The position numbers and the translations under genes were made by a program. Source: Streptomyces sp. CB02923 (GTDB lineage Bacteria; Actinomycetota; Actinomycetes; Streptomycetales; Streptomycetaceae). Taken from it: a DNA stretch of 64,000 nucleotides. Shown here one piece after another: positions 15,190 to 24,290 of this stretch. The notes under the pieces are model-generated. The model was not told the origin of the DNA. It worked only from the letters and a program-made list of their open reading frames with translations, and ran no database searches. Positions within the stretch are counted from its first letter, which is position 1; every line of letters starts with the position of its first letter. The DNA lies in the NCBI RefSeq assembly GCF_001905005.1, contig NZ_LWKZ01000027.1, forward strand, positions 248,001 to 312,000, read 5' to 3'.

Positions 15190-17313
15190 TCACCCGAGAT
15201 CGGGCGGATCGACTCGTATCCGCACCGCCTCCCCCTCCCGCTTCACCAGCCGCGCCGCCTGCGCGGTCTTGAGTGCCGCCGCCAGCGCAGCACCTTGGCC
15301 GGGACGCACCCGTACCAGCGCCCGTTCCCACTCCTCCCCGGGCGGCGGGTCCCCCGGGCGGCGCGGCCGCCCCGCTTCGGGAGCCGTCACCGGTACGGGG
15401 CCCAGCACCTCGGCACCCTCCGGCAGTACGGCCGCCGCCAGCATCTCCGCCACGTCTTCGGACCGGCCCGTCACCGACGCCATCCGGGACACCGGCGGGA
15501 AGCCCAGCTCGGCCCGCTCCGCCAGCTCGCGCACCGCGTGCCCGGCCGGGTCCCAGCGCACCAGCGCCTGCACCGGGCGCAGTGTCGCCTCCGCGATGAC
15601 CGCGACCGTGCCGCCCTGCTCCTGCCCCCGGACCAGCGACGCGGCCTGGAGCCAGCGCCGCAGCGCCTCCTCGCCGGCCCGCAGATCCGGCCGGCTCAGC
15701 AGCGCCCAGCCGTCCAGCAGCAACGCGGCGGCATAACCGCCCTCGGCCACCGGCTCCGCCCCCGGCGTACTCACCACCAGGGACGGCGCGCCGGGCACCG
15801 TGTCCAGCACGTGGTCGCGCCCCGACGTACGCACCGGAACGGCCGGAAACGCCCGCCCCAGCTCCTCCGCCGTCCTCCGCGCCCCCACGATCTGCGCCCG
15901 CAACCGCACGCCCCCGCACTCCCCGCAGCGCCAGTCGCCCTCCTCGCGCCCGCACCAGCCGCACCGCAGCTCCCCCGCGTCCCGCGCCTCCAGGGGACCC
16001 GCGCAGGCCCGGCAGCGCGCGGGCTCCCGGCACCGCTCACACGCCAGCCGCGGTACGTACCCCCGCCGCGGCACCTGGACCAGCACCGGCCCGTGCTTGA
16101 GCCCTTCGCGCACCACCTGCCACGCCAGCGTCGGCAGCCGCGCGGCCCGCGCGGCGGCGTCCCGGGCCTCGTCTGCGTCACCGACCGTACGGACCAGGGG
16201 GGCCGCCGCCCGCACCTGCTCACGCTCGGCCGTCAGCGGCCGCGCCCAGCCCGTCTCCACCAGCTGCGCCGCCTCGACCGTGCAGCTCAGCCCGCCCAGC
16301 AGGAACCCGGACCGCTCATTCACCGCCCGCTGCAACAGCACTTCCCGCGCATGCGGCTGCGGGGCGTGCGGATCGCTGTGACTGCCGTCCCCGTCGTCCC
16401 AGATGGCCACCAGCCCCAGATCCCGCACCGGCGCGAACATCGCCGCCCGCGTCCCGATCACCGCCCGCACCGCACCACGGCTGACCGCCAGCCACCGGCG
16501 ATACCGCTCCTCGGGCCCGGCATCGGCGCTCAGCACCACATGCCGCCCCTCCCCGACGAGCTCCCGCAACGCCGCGTCCACCCGCGCGGCAGCCCGCCCG
16601 TCCGGCAGTACGACCAGGGCTCCCCGCCCGGACGCCAGCGCGGCGGCCATCGCCCGCGCCAGCTCCTGCGGCCAGTGCGGCCCCGGCAGAGCCGTCCACA
16701 CAGCACGCGGCGAATCCCCCCGCGCCAACGCCTCCAAGAACCCGGGCCCCGCCGCATACCTCCCCCAACTACCCGCCTCCGGAGGCGCATTGGGCGGCAA
16801 CGGCGCCCCGGACCCCTTTCCCTCCGCCTTCGCCCGCCGCGGCGGCACCGCCAGCTGCACCACATCCGCGAGCGTCCCCGCATACCGGTCGGCGACGGCC
16901 CGGCACAGCCCCAGCAACTCCGGCGTCAGCACCCGCTCCGGCGACAGCACCTGCGCGATCGGCGCGAGCACCCCGCGGAAGTCGCTCTCCGCCACCCGCT
17001 CCACCACGAACCCGCTGACCAGCTTCCCCCCTTCCCGCCGGCCCCCCTTCTCCCCGGCCCCGAACCGCACCCGCACCCGCACCCCGGGCTGCGCCTCCTC
17101 GTCCATCGCCGCCGGCACCGCATAGTCGAAATACCGGTCGAGATGCACCAGCCCCTTGTCCACCAGCACCCGCGCCACCGGCAACCGCTCCGCCAGCTCG
17201 GCCCCCCGCCACGTCCGCGGCTTCGCCCGCGCCGCCTTCGTCCCCCGCACCGCCTCCCGAATCAACGCAAGCTGCTCCGGCCCCGCACCCTGCCCCTCGT
17301 CTTCCCTGCTCAC
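15190..17313 (-). CDS. priA: Primosomal protein N' (PriA), helicase-degenerate actinobacterial form
   Basis: A 707-residue protein. It has the N-terminal 3'-DNA-binding region (A-R-V-L-V-D-K-G-L-V-H-L-D-R-Y-F-D-Y), a helicase-like core and the PriA zinc module with four cysteine pairs (C-E-R-C, C-R-A-C, C-G-W-C, C-G-E-C). Walker A is not intact (around S-G-R-G-A-L-V-V-L-P), and the DEAH box position reads D-D-G-D, as in other actinobacteria, where helicase activity is thought to be lost. It probably recognises stalled forks and helps restart replication. The GTG at 17313 was chosen as the start; the frame continues further upstream but into the accessory gene's promoter. Confidence 0.9.
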   Translation of the reverse strand: MSREDEGQGAGPEQLALIREAVRGTKAARAKPRTWRGAELAERLPVARVLVDKGLVHLDRYFDYAVPAAMDEEAQPGVRVRVRFGAGEKGGRREGGKLVSGFVVERVAESDFRGVLAPIAQVLSPERVLTPELLGLCRAVADRYAGTLADVVQLAVPPRRAKAEGKGSGAPLPPNAPPEAGSWGRYAAGPGFLEALARGDSPRAVWTALPGPHWPQELARAMAAALASGRGALVVLPDGRAAARVDAALRELVGEGRHVVLSADAGPEERYRRWLAVSRGAVRAVIGTRAAMFAPVRDLGLVAIWDDGDGSHSDPHAPQPHAREVLLQRAVNERSGFLLGGLSCTVEAAQLVETGWARPLTAEREQVRAAAPLVRTVGDADEARDAAARAARLPTLAWQVVREGLKHGPVLVQVPRRGYVPRLACERCREPARCRACAGPLEARDAGELRCGWCGREEGDWRCGECGGVRLRAQIVGARRTAEELGRAFPAVPVRTSGRDHVLDTVPGAPSLVVSTPGAEPVAEGGYAAALLLDGWALLSRPDLRAGEEALRRWLQAASLVRGQEQGGTVAVIAEATLRPVQALVRWDPAGHAVRELAERAELGFPPVSRMASVTGRSEDVAEMLAAAVLPEGAEVLGPVPVTAPEAGRPRRPGDPPPGEEWERALVRVRPGQGAALAAALKTAQAARLVKREGEAVRIRVDPPDLG

Positions 17314-17550
17314 AGCAACAGTCTTAGCAGACACCACCGACAACGCCCCCGGCCCCGGGGCTCCGCCCGGGGGGGGGCTCGACAGCGATCCGGACGTCCG
17401 CTTCGCTGCCTCACGGGCCACGCCCACCGGCAAGAAGAGGAAACGGGAAACCGTTCCGGCCGCTTGTTCGCGCCGGCCCCGCCACCGCACGCTGACGTTC
17501 GGAGTCGGGACCGCCCGAGCGGCCGCACGGTCGACATGACGGAGGTTCAC
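17314..17550. other. Divergent promoter region priA / accessory operon
   Basis: About 240 bp between two divergent genes, marking the left edge of the accessory insertion between priA and metK. A GC-rich inverted stretch (around 17349-17378) is visible. No operator could be recognised with confidence. Confidence 0.5.
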
Positions 17551-18843
17551 GTGTCGGAGCAGCCGATCTCGTTCGGAATCGAACTCCGAAGGTGCCGCAC
17601 GGCCAGAGGGTGGTCCCTCACCCGGCTGGCCATGGCGGTGCACTACAGCAAGGGCCACCTGAGCAAGGTCGAGACGGGACTCAAACGCCCGACGTCCGAG
17701 CTCGCCCGGCTCTGCGACACCGTTCTGTGTGCCGACGGCGCACTGGCGGGTCTGGTGCCGCCGCACGCAGCAACAGAGGCGGCGCCCCCTTCCGAGTCCC
17801 GGCCCGACGAAGAGGTGTGGATCATGCAGAGGGATTCAGACGGCTCGGTTCGCTTCGCCTCCATGGACCGCCGCCATGCGCTGACACTGGGTGCCTCCTG
17901 CCTGCTCGCCGTGGCTGCGGGTGAGGCTCACGCCGCGGCTTCTCCTGCGGACGCGGGACTGCTGCAAGCCTCACGGTCGTTGTTCGACCAGTACCGCAGA
18001 CTGGGCCAGAGCGCGGAACCGGGCGCGCTGGTGCCGCCTCTGGTGGCACAGGCGCAGGCGTTGTGTGACCTCGCGTCCCGCTCGGCAGGCGGAACCCGCC
18101 GTGGCCTCCTCGTCCTGGCTTCCCGCTATGCGGAATTCGCGGGGTGGATGGCACAGGAGTCCGGCAACGACCGCGCCGCGTCATGGCTCACCCGGCGCGC
18201 GGTCGACCTCGCCGATGCCGGAGGTGACCGCCACCTGGCGACCTACGCCCTGGCCCGGCAGGCGCTGATCTCCTTCTACGCAGGTGACGCCCCCGCGACC
18301 ATCGGCCTGGCCGGTCGTGCGGCGAACACCAAGGACGCGCCGGCGCGTATCAGGGGACTGGCCGCGCAGCAGGAGGCACAGGGCCATGCGCTCGCCGGGG
18401 ACCACCGGACCTGTATGCGCCGGCTGGAGGCCGCCCGCGCCTGGCTCGTCGCCGACACCGAAGACCCCTCCCTCCCGGTCATCGGGAGCAGCAATCTGAC
18501 GGATCCCGTGTCGATGGCGACCGGGTGGTGCCTCTACGACCTCGGCCGTCCGCACCAGGCCGCCGACATCCTCGACACCGAAACCGCCCGGTTACCCGGC
18601 CATTCCGTACGGAACCAGGTCCGCTACGGCATGCGCCGTGCGCTCAGTCACGCGGCGGCCGGCGACGTCGAGCACGCCTGTTCCGTGGCGGGCGCTCTGC
18701 TCGGCCCCGCGTCCCAGGTCGGCTCGGCGACGGTCCGGGCCGACATACGGCGGCTGGCCCGCCTGCTGGGCCGCCACAGCTCGAACTCCGCGGTGCGGGA
18801 GATCACCCCGCGACTCACCTCGGTCCTGCACCCCACCGCTTGA
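17551..18843 (+). CDS. XRE-family HTH regulator with C-terminal TPR-like region (accessory operon gene 1)
   Basis: A 430-residue protein. The XRE-type HTH spans about 6-68 (I-E/G-I-E-L-R-R-C-R, W-S-L-T-R-L-A, Y-S-K-G-H-L-S-K-V-E-T-G). From about 130 to the end are repeated helical pairs rich in A-x-x-A-L-A, resembling the TPR-like sensor part of many Streptomyces XRE regulators. Oddly, residues 106-130 (M-D-R-R-H-A-L-T-L-G-A and a hydrophobic run) look like an internal Tat-type segment. GGAGG lies five bases before the GTG at 17551, deciding the start over an ATG at 17536. Codon 348 is TTA (18592-18594), so translation should depend on bldA tRNA. Likely the controller or sensor of the TIR operon; this is inference. 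Confidence 0.82.
   Translation: MSEQPISFGIELRRCRTARGWSLTRLAMAVHYSKGHLSKVETGLKRPTSELARLCDTVLCADGALAGLVPPHAATEAAPPSESRPDEEVWIMQRDSDGSVRFASMDRRHALTLGASCLLAVAAGEAHAAASPADAGLLQASRSLFDQYRRLGQSAEPGALVPPLVAQAQALCDLASRSAGGTRRGLLVLASRYAEFAGWMAQESGNDRAASWLTRRAVDLADAGGDRHLATYALARQALISFYAGDAPATIGLAGRAANTKDAPARIRGLAAQQEAQGHALAGDHRTCMRRLEAARAWLVADTEDPSLPVIGSSNLTDPVSMATGWCLYDLGRPHQAADILDTETARLPGHSVRNQVRYGMRRALSHAAAGDVEHACSVAGALLGPASQVGSATVRADIRRLARLLGRHSSNSAVREITPRLTSVLHPTA
18592..18594 (+). promoter_or_regulatory. TTA codon in the XRE-type regulator
   Basis: An in-frame TTA leucine codon (residue 348). In Streptomyces this codon is read only by the bldA-encoded tRNA, which accumulates late in growth, so synthesis of the full-length protein is expected to be developmentally limited. 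Confidence 0.85.
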
Positions 18844-18911
18844 TTCTCGCCCGGTCGGCGCGGACATATGGCCCGCGCCGGTCATCGCCCTGCACCGACA
18901 AAGGAGATCAC

Positions 18912-19676
18912 GTGTCCGGCCAACCCGAAATATTCATCAATTACCGCACGGTGGACGCAGCGGACGGCGCCGCTCTCATCGAGAACCACCTCTCTCAGCG
19001 ATTCGGCTCGGAGCTGATTTTCCGGGACGGGAAGTCCATCCCGGCGGGCAGCCCTTTCCCCGAAGCCCTGCGGTCGGCCGTACGGAATTGCAGCGTCCTG
19101 CTGGCCGTCATCGGGCCGCGGTGGCTGGACGGGCTCGCCGGACAGGCGGAGGGCGGTGGTGACGACTGGACATGCCGCGAGATCGCCGAGGCGCTGGAGA
19201 GCGGAGCCCAGGTCATTCCCGTACTCATCGGTGCAGACACCCGCCTGCCGTCGCCCGATCGCCTTCCGGTCGGCATCCGCGAACTGGCGCGCCGCCAGTT
19301 CCGCCGGGTCGATGCCTACTCCTCGCACCACGACTTGGAGGTGCTCGCGGACGAACTCGCCGGCCTCGTTCCCCGGCTGGGCACGACGGATTCCCGGGCC
19401 TGCGCCGACAGCGACACCGGAGCACATGCCCGCAACTCCGTCGATGACAATCGCGGCACGGCCTTCCAGGCCGGCACCATCGGCACCGCGCTCAACGCTC
19501 CGGGCGGCACCGTCCACAGCGGCCAGGGGGATCAGTACGTCAACTCGCATCGAGGCGACCAGTACACCCACTCCAACCACCAGTCCGGGGGCAGTGGCGT
19601 CCACTTCACCGGCGGAAACCAGGGCGGCATCCGCTTCAACGCCACTCCCTCCGAGGACGGGAGCGACGGCCGGTGA
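18912..19676 (+). CDS. TIR-domain protein (accessory operon gene 2, predicted effector)
   Basis: A 254-residue protein. Residues 5-135 form a TIR domain: E-I-F-I-N-Y-R at 6-12, a BB-loop-like region G-K-S-I-P-A-G at 40-46, V-L-L-A-V-I-G at 62-68, and D-W-T-C-R-E-I with Glu90 at the position of the catalytic glutamate of NAD-cleaving bacterial TIRs. The C-terminal third (181-243) is a low-complexity Gly/His/Gln strand-like tail with G-T-A-L at 191 and H-S-G-Q-G-D-Q-Y at 202-209, then H-R-G-D-Q-Y. The GTG at 18912 follows AAGGAG by five bases. It is translationally coupled to the next gene. Bacterial TIR proteins often deplete NAD+ or make a signal nucleotide in defence; that function is inferred. 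Confidence 0.88.
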   Translation: MSGQPEIFINYRTVDAADGAALIENHLSQRFGSELIFRDGKSIPAGSPFPEALRSAVRNCSVLLAVIGPRWLDGLAGQAEGGGDDWTCREIAEALESGAQVIPVLIGADTRLPSPDRLPVGIRELARRQFRRVDAYSSHHDLEVLADELAGLVPRLGTTDSRACADSDTGAHARNSVDDNRGTAFQAGTIGTALNAPGGTVHSGQGDQYVNSHRGDQYTHSNHQSGGSGVHFTGGNQGGIRFNATPSEDGSDGR

Positions 19677-21640
19677 CCGAGTACATCGGGACGGCATTCG
19701 GTGATGCGTCCGGCCCGCTGCATTCGGGGTCAGGCGATCAGCACATCCACTTCGGGCCGTCGCCCATCGGCACTCCTCGCCGCCCCCCTCGGGACGCCGC
19801 CCGGGACGAGCTTCTCCGTCTGCACCGTCGGTTCGTCCTCCCGCCGGGCTTCGAGAACGCCCGGAGCCGCCTTTCGGAGTACCGCACCGTCCTGGTCACC
19901 GGCCCCGTCGGCAGCGGGCGCAGCGCGGCGGCACGCGAGTTGTTGTACGAGCGTCAGCTGGGCAGAGGCAGCCGGTTCATCAGGCTGCCGGACCGGGTGG
20001 AGGACAAGGACGACAGCATCCTCCACCCGGATGACATTCAGCGATCCGACCTGATGCTGCTGGATCTCACGGCTTCCGGGCAAGATGTACTGGATCAAGC
20101 TCAGTGGGAAATGTCCGAGTTCCGCGCTGCCGTGCAGGAGAAGCACGCCTGGCTCACCGTCGCGCTGCCGCCCGACACTCCGCTTCGCGACGACTTGCAC
20201 GGTCTGCGGGTCCCGCTGGACCGGCCGGTCGGACTCCATGTACTGCGCAGGCATCTGCATGCCGAACGCATCGTTCCGGAGAAAGAGGAATTCTCTCGAG
20301 GCGAGCTGACGGCTTTTCTCGCCACCGCGCACATGCAGGAGATCGCCAGGTTCGCGGACCTCGTAAAGCAGTATCGCGACCGGCGGGACACGGATACCGG
20401 TCGCTTCACGGACTGGCTGGAAGGTGCACTGGCTGACACGATCAGACGGCAGGGTGAAATACGCACCATCCTTGAGCGATCCTCCGGTACACAACGTGCC
20501 CTCTTTCTGTCGTGCGCCATGCTTCACGGAGCACGCGGGCAGGTCGTCCAGGTAGCGGCCACAAAATTGCTGCAGGCGGCCGAAGAGCCGCATGTCGTAC
20601 AGCCCTTGCTCAGCCGGATGACCCTGCCACACCGCCTCGCGGCCGTCGGAGCGGAGATGAAGGGCGACGGCCGGGTGATGTTCCGCGGCCTTCGGTACGA
20701 CGAAGCGGTCAGCGACTGTTTCTGGGACGATTTTCCGGAACTGCGGCCCGTTCTGCGTTCCTGGACGGACCGCCTGGTCCGGGATGCCGCCGCGGCCGGC
20801 GAGGAACGCGACGACCTCGTTCTGCGCTATGCGAGGCAGTGTCTGCGCACCGGGAGTCCCGAGGAGCTCTCCGGGACCGCGGTCGCGTGGACCTCCGACG
20901 GGACGCCCGCCTGGTTGCACAAGTCGGCGTATCTCGCCCTGGACACCGGGCTGCGTGACGAGACACACGGTGGTCATTTCCGGGCGAGGACGTACGAGTG
21001 GGCGACCGCGCGGCAGCCCAGCCCCGGCTTGGTAGGGGTTCTGGTCGGCGTCTGCTCCGGGGCCATGGCCGTTCAGCACCCCGACAGTGCCCTGGTGCGG
21101 CTCCTGCACCTCGCCCGCCGGGAGACCGCCGAAACCGCGCCCGCCGCCCGCGACGCCTTGTTCGGTCTCGCCTTCTCCGAAGGCCGCCTGATACGACGCC
21201 TGCTGGACCGTATCGACCGTGCCTGGTCCCGGCCCCTCTCTTCCTGGCGCCACACCCGCGAGATCGAGTTGTTCTTGCGGCTCGCCGAACCGGAGCGTTT
21301 CGCCGACCCGGGGGGCCGGACTCGGCCGCTGATCTCCGAGCCGGCCGTACGCAGGCAATTGACGTCGGGCTGGCGCGCCACCCTCAAGGCGCGCCCGTTC
21401 GCCGAATGCCGTTCCAAAGCGGCCGACTGGTTACGGACCGCCCGCAAGTGGCCTGCAGCGCGGGAGGGTGTTCTGGATGTTCTCGTGCATGCCTGCGAAG
21501 GGCGCGGCGACCTTCTCGGCGAGCTGTACGCATTGGACTGGCACCTGCCGTGCACCTCTCGGGAAGACCCGGCAGCCAAGGCGGACGTCTCGGTGCGGGT
21601 TTGGCAGAAGATCAACGCTGCCCAGAATGCAGGCAGCTGA
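19673..21640 (+). CDS. P-loop NTPase (STAND-like), accessory operon gene 3
   Basis: A 655-residue protein starting with GTG in a GTGA overlap with the TIR gene. Residues 6-24 (G-T-A-F...H-S-G-S-G-D-Q-H) match the tail of the TIR protein. The NTPase domain follows: Walker A G-P-V-G-S-G-R-S at 77-84, with Arg where Lys is usual, and a Walker-B-like D-L-M-L-L-D at 126-131. The rest (about 230-655) is helical without recognised repeats. Codon 587 is TTA (21431-21433). The architecture suggests a signal-transducing ATPase that scaffolds the TIR protein through the shared tag; the ligand is unknown. Alternatively it is a non-hydrolysing nucleotide-binding scaffold, given the Arg. Confidence 0.75.
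   Translation: MTEYIGTAFGDASGPLHSGSGDQHIHFGPSPIGTPRRPPRDAARDELLRLHRRFVLPPGFENARSRLSEYRTVLVTGPVGSGRSAAARELLYERQLGRGSRFIRLPDRVEDKDDSILHPDDIQRSDLMLLDLTASGQDVLDQAQWEMSEFRAAVQEKHAWLTVALPPDTPLRDDLHGLRVPLDRPVGLHVLRRHLHAERIVPEKEEFSRGELTAFLATAHMQEIARFADLVKQYRDRRDTDTGRFTDWLEGALADTIRRQGEIRTILERSSGTQRALFLSCAMLHGARGQVVQVAATKLLQAAEEPHVVQPLLSRMTLPHRLAAVGAEMKGDGRVMFRGLRYDEAVSDCFWDDFPELRPVLRSWTDRLVRDAAAAGEERDDLVLRYARQCLRTGSPEELSGTAVAWTSDGTPAWLHKSAYLALDTGLRDETHGGHFRARTYEWATARQPSPGLVGVLVGVCSGAMAVQHPDSALVRLLHLARRETAETAPAARDALFGLAFSEGRLIRRLLDRIDRAWSRPLSSWRHTREIELFLRLAEPERFADPGGRTRPLISEPAVRRQLTSGWRATLKARPFAECRSKAADWLRTARKWPAAREGVLDVLVHACEGRGDLLGELYALDWHLPCTSREDPAAKADVSVRVWQKINAAQNAGS
21431..21433 (+). promoter_or_regulatory. 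TTA codon in the accessory NTPase gene
   Basis: An in-frame TTA leucine codon (residue 587, in A-A-D-W-L-R-T-A-R). It is the second gene of this operon to contain one, while none was noticed in the TIR or membrane-protein genes. Full-length NTPase synthesis should therefore require the bldA tRNA. Confidence 0.85.
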
Positions 21641-21657
21641 CTCGGGGGACAGGAAAG

Positions 21658-22812
21658 ATGAGTTCGGGTCACAAGACCTTCACCTTGTTCATCGCGGTGA
21701 TCGGCGAACTGCTCGTCGCCATCGCCGGACTGGCGCTGGGCTGGCAGCCGCTCTGGCTGTGGCCCGTGCTGGCGTTGTCCCTGCTGGCCGGAGCGGTCGC
21801 GGCGTTCGCGGCCGCCGATCGCAGGAAGCCGTTGATTCCCCGGGAGGCACTGCCGGATCCCGACCTGCCGATTCCGCCCCGCGAATCGCAGGAACGATAC
21901 GTCACCGAGGTGGCGCTCCCCAGCCAGTCGGCAGACTACGACTTTCTCTTCTCCGCCAGTATCCGCTGGGCCGTCCTCGAGGATGCCGGATACGGACCAC
22001 CGGTGAGTCCCGGAGGCCTGGCCGTGAGCGCGATACTGGAGCGCGCCCGCGCTGTCACCGCTCAGCAGTTGCCACTTCGCTGTTCGCTGATACAACACCA
22101 GTTGGGTGGCGCCCTGGGCACCATGCAGGCCGATGGGTCCGGCCGGGTCCTGGCCATGGCCGACAACATCTCGCTCACGCTGAGCGAGCCGGACCGTGAC
22201 CGGCTGAGCAAATTGTCGACCGTTCGCAAGGACGAGGCCGTCTGGGAGCACGAGCGCAAATACGAGAGGAACAAACGCACTTACCTGGGCGAGGACGTCC
22301 TCAAGGATCCTGGCAGCGCCGTCGTCTGGTACCTGTCCCGGAACGAGGACGCGATCGAGCACACCGTCGATCTGATCGGCACCCTTACACGACTCGCCGG
22401 GGCGGCCAACACCCACGACTTCCCCGACCCTGTCGACGAGCCGGACTCACCACCGTCGGTCGATGAACACCGTCCGCACCCCGCATGGGAAGACAGCGCG
22501 TCCGGCCCAGGAGACGGTCAGCCGGCCCCCGAAGACCCGACCGTCGAGTATGTCGGCCTCTTGCTGGAGCATCTGGGTGTCCCCGATACGCCGGAAGGCG
22601 CCGTGCTGGCCCAACGCTTCGCGGAGAACATCGCCAAGTGTTCCGCCGCCGGCGCGGCCGAGGCGGCGGCAGCCGTCCGTGACCACTTCACCCCGCCCGC
22701 CCCACCGCCGTACCAGGACGCCGCCCAGGAGGAGAGCGGCCCGGCGCCCGAGAGCACCGGGTCCCGGCAGCCTCCACCGCAGGAGCCGCCGCTGCCGGAC
22801 AGTCAGGACTGA
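21658..22812 (+). CDS. Membrane-anchored cytoplasmic-domain protein (accessory operon gene 4)
   Basis: A 384-residue protein. Two N-terminal transmembrane helices (about 6-26 and 30-52) form a hairpin, followed by a soluble alpha/beta region (about 75-240) with Y-V-T-E-V-A-L-P-S, D-Y-D-F-L-F-S-A-S-I-R-W and a late R-K-D-E-A-V-W-E-H-E-R-K-Y-E-R-N-K-R-T-Y helix. The tail (about 245-384) is acidic and Pro-rich around a short helical block. The layout resembles SPFH/band-7 proteins, but I cannot confirm that family. The ATG at 21658 has AGGAAAG directly upstream and lies 17 bp after the NTPase stop. It may anchor the TIR/NTPase assembly at the membrane. Confidence 0.75.
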   Translation: MSSGHKTFTLFIAVIGELLVAIAGLALGWQPLWLWPVLALSLLAGAVAAFAAADRRKPLIPREALPDPDLPIPPRESQERYVTEVALPSQSADYDFLFSASIRWAVLEDAGYGPPVSPGGLAVSAILERARAVTAQQLPLRCSLIQHQLGGALGTMQADGSGRVLAMADNISLTLSEPDRDRLSKLSTVRKDEAVWEHERKYERNKRTYLGEDVLKDPGSAVVWYLSRNEDAIEHTVDLIGTLTRLAGAANTHDFPDPVDEPDSPPSVDEHRPHPAWEDSASGPGDGQPAPEDPTVEYVGLLLEHLGVPDTPEGAVLAQRFAENIAKCSAAGAAEAAAAVRDHFTPPAPPPYQDAAQEESGPAPESTGSRQPPPQEPPLPDSQD

Positions 22813-22831
22813 GGCGGCGGCGTCAACGCGA

Positions 22832-22857
22832 GAGGCCCGCCTCGGAAGGCGGGCCTC
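22832..22857. terminator. Bidirectional terminator between the accessory operon and metK
   Basis: An 11-bp perfect stem (GAGGCCCGCCT / AGGCGGGCCTC) with a CGGA loop lies 20 bp from each of two convergent stop codons. It marks the right edge of the accessory insertion. Confidence 0.85.
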
Positions 22858-22877
22858 AGTACGGTGAAAGCGAAGCC

Positions 22878-24086
<1,209 letters not shown>

Positions 24087-24290
24087 ATCGCTCCCTGGGG
24101 TTGCAGCGGCTGCTGGCTGATCATTGGCGGAAAGGCCGAGAGCTGCGCTCGGCTCGATCCGGGGCCAGTTTATCGGTCATGAGCGGCGTTCGGGCACGCA
24201 GTCTCGATTTATGGACCCCTCGTGACCTGGGACACCTCCCCGAAGAGAGGAAGATCCCGTTCCGGACACGGCCCGGACGGAGGCGTTGGA

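Noticed and set aside
15295..17535. Upstream extension of the XRE regulator frame antisense to priA (to about 1180 residues)
   Set aside because: The extension is antisense to priA and of biased composition; the GTG at 17551 has a clear ribosome binding site.
22832..22857. Attachment-site-like repeat at the right end of the accessory operon
   Set aside because: The inverted repeat is a standard terminator; no matching direct repeat was found near priA, and no integrase or tRNA gene is present.
24087..24290. Possible SAM-responsive riboswitch upstream of metK
   Set aside because: The leader has no convincing match to known SAM riboswitch cores that I could fold by eye; a covariance search would be needed to decide.
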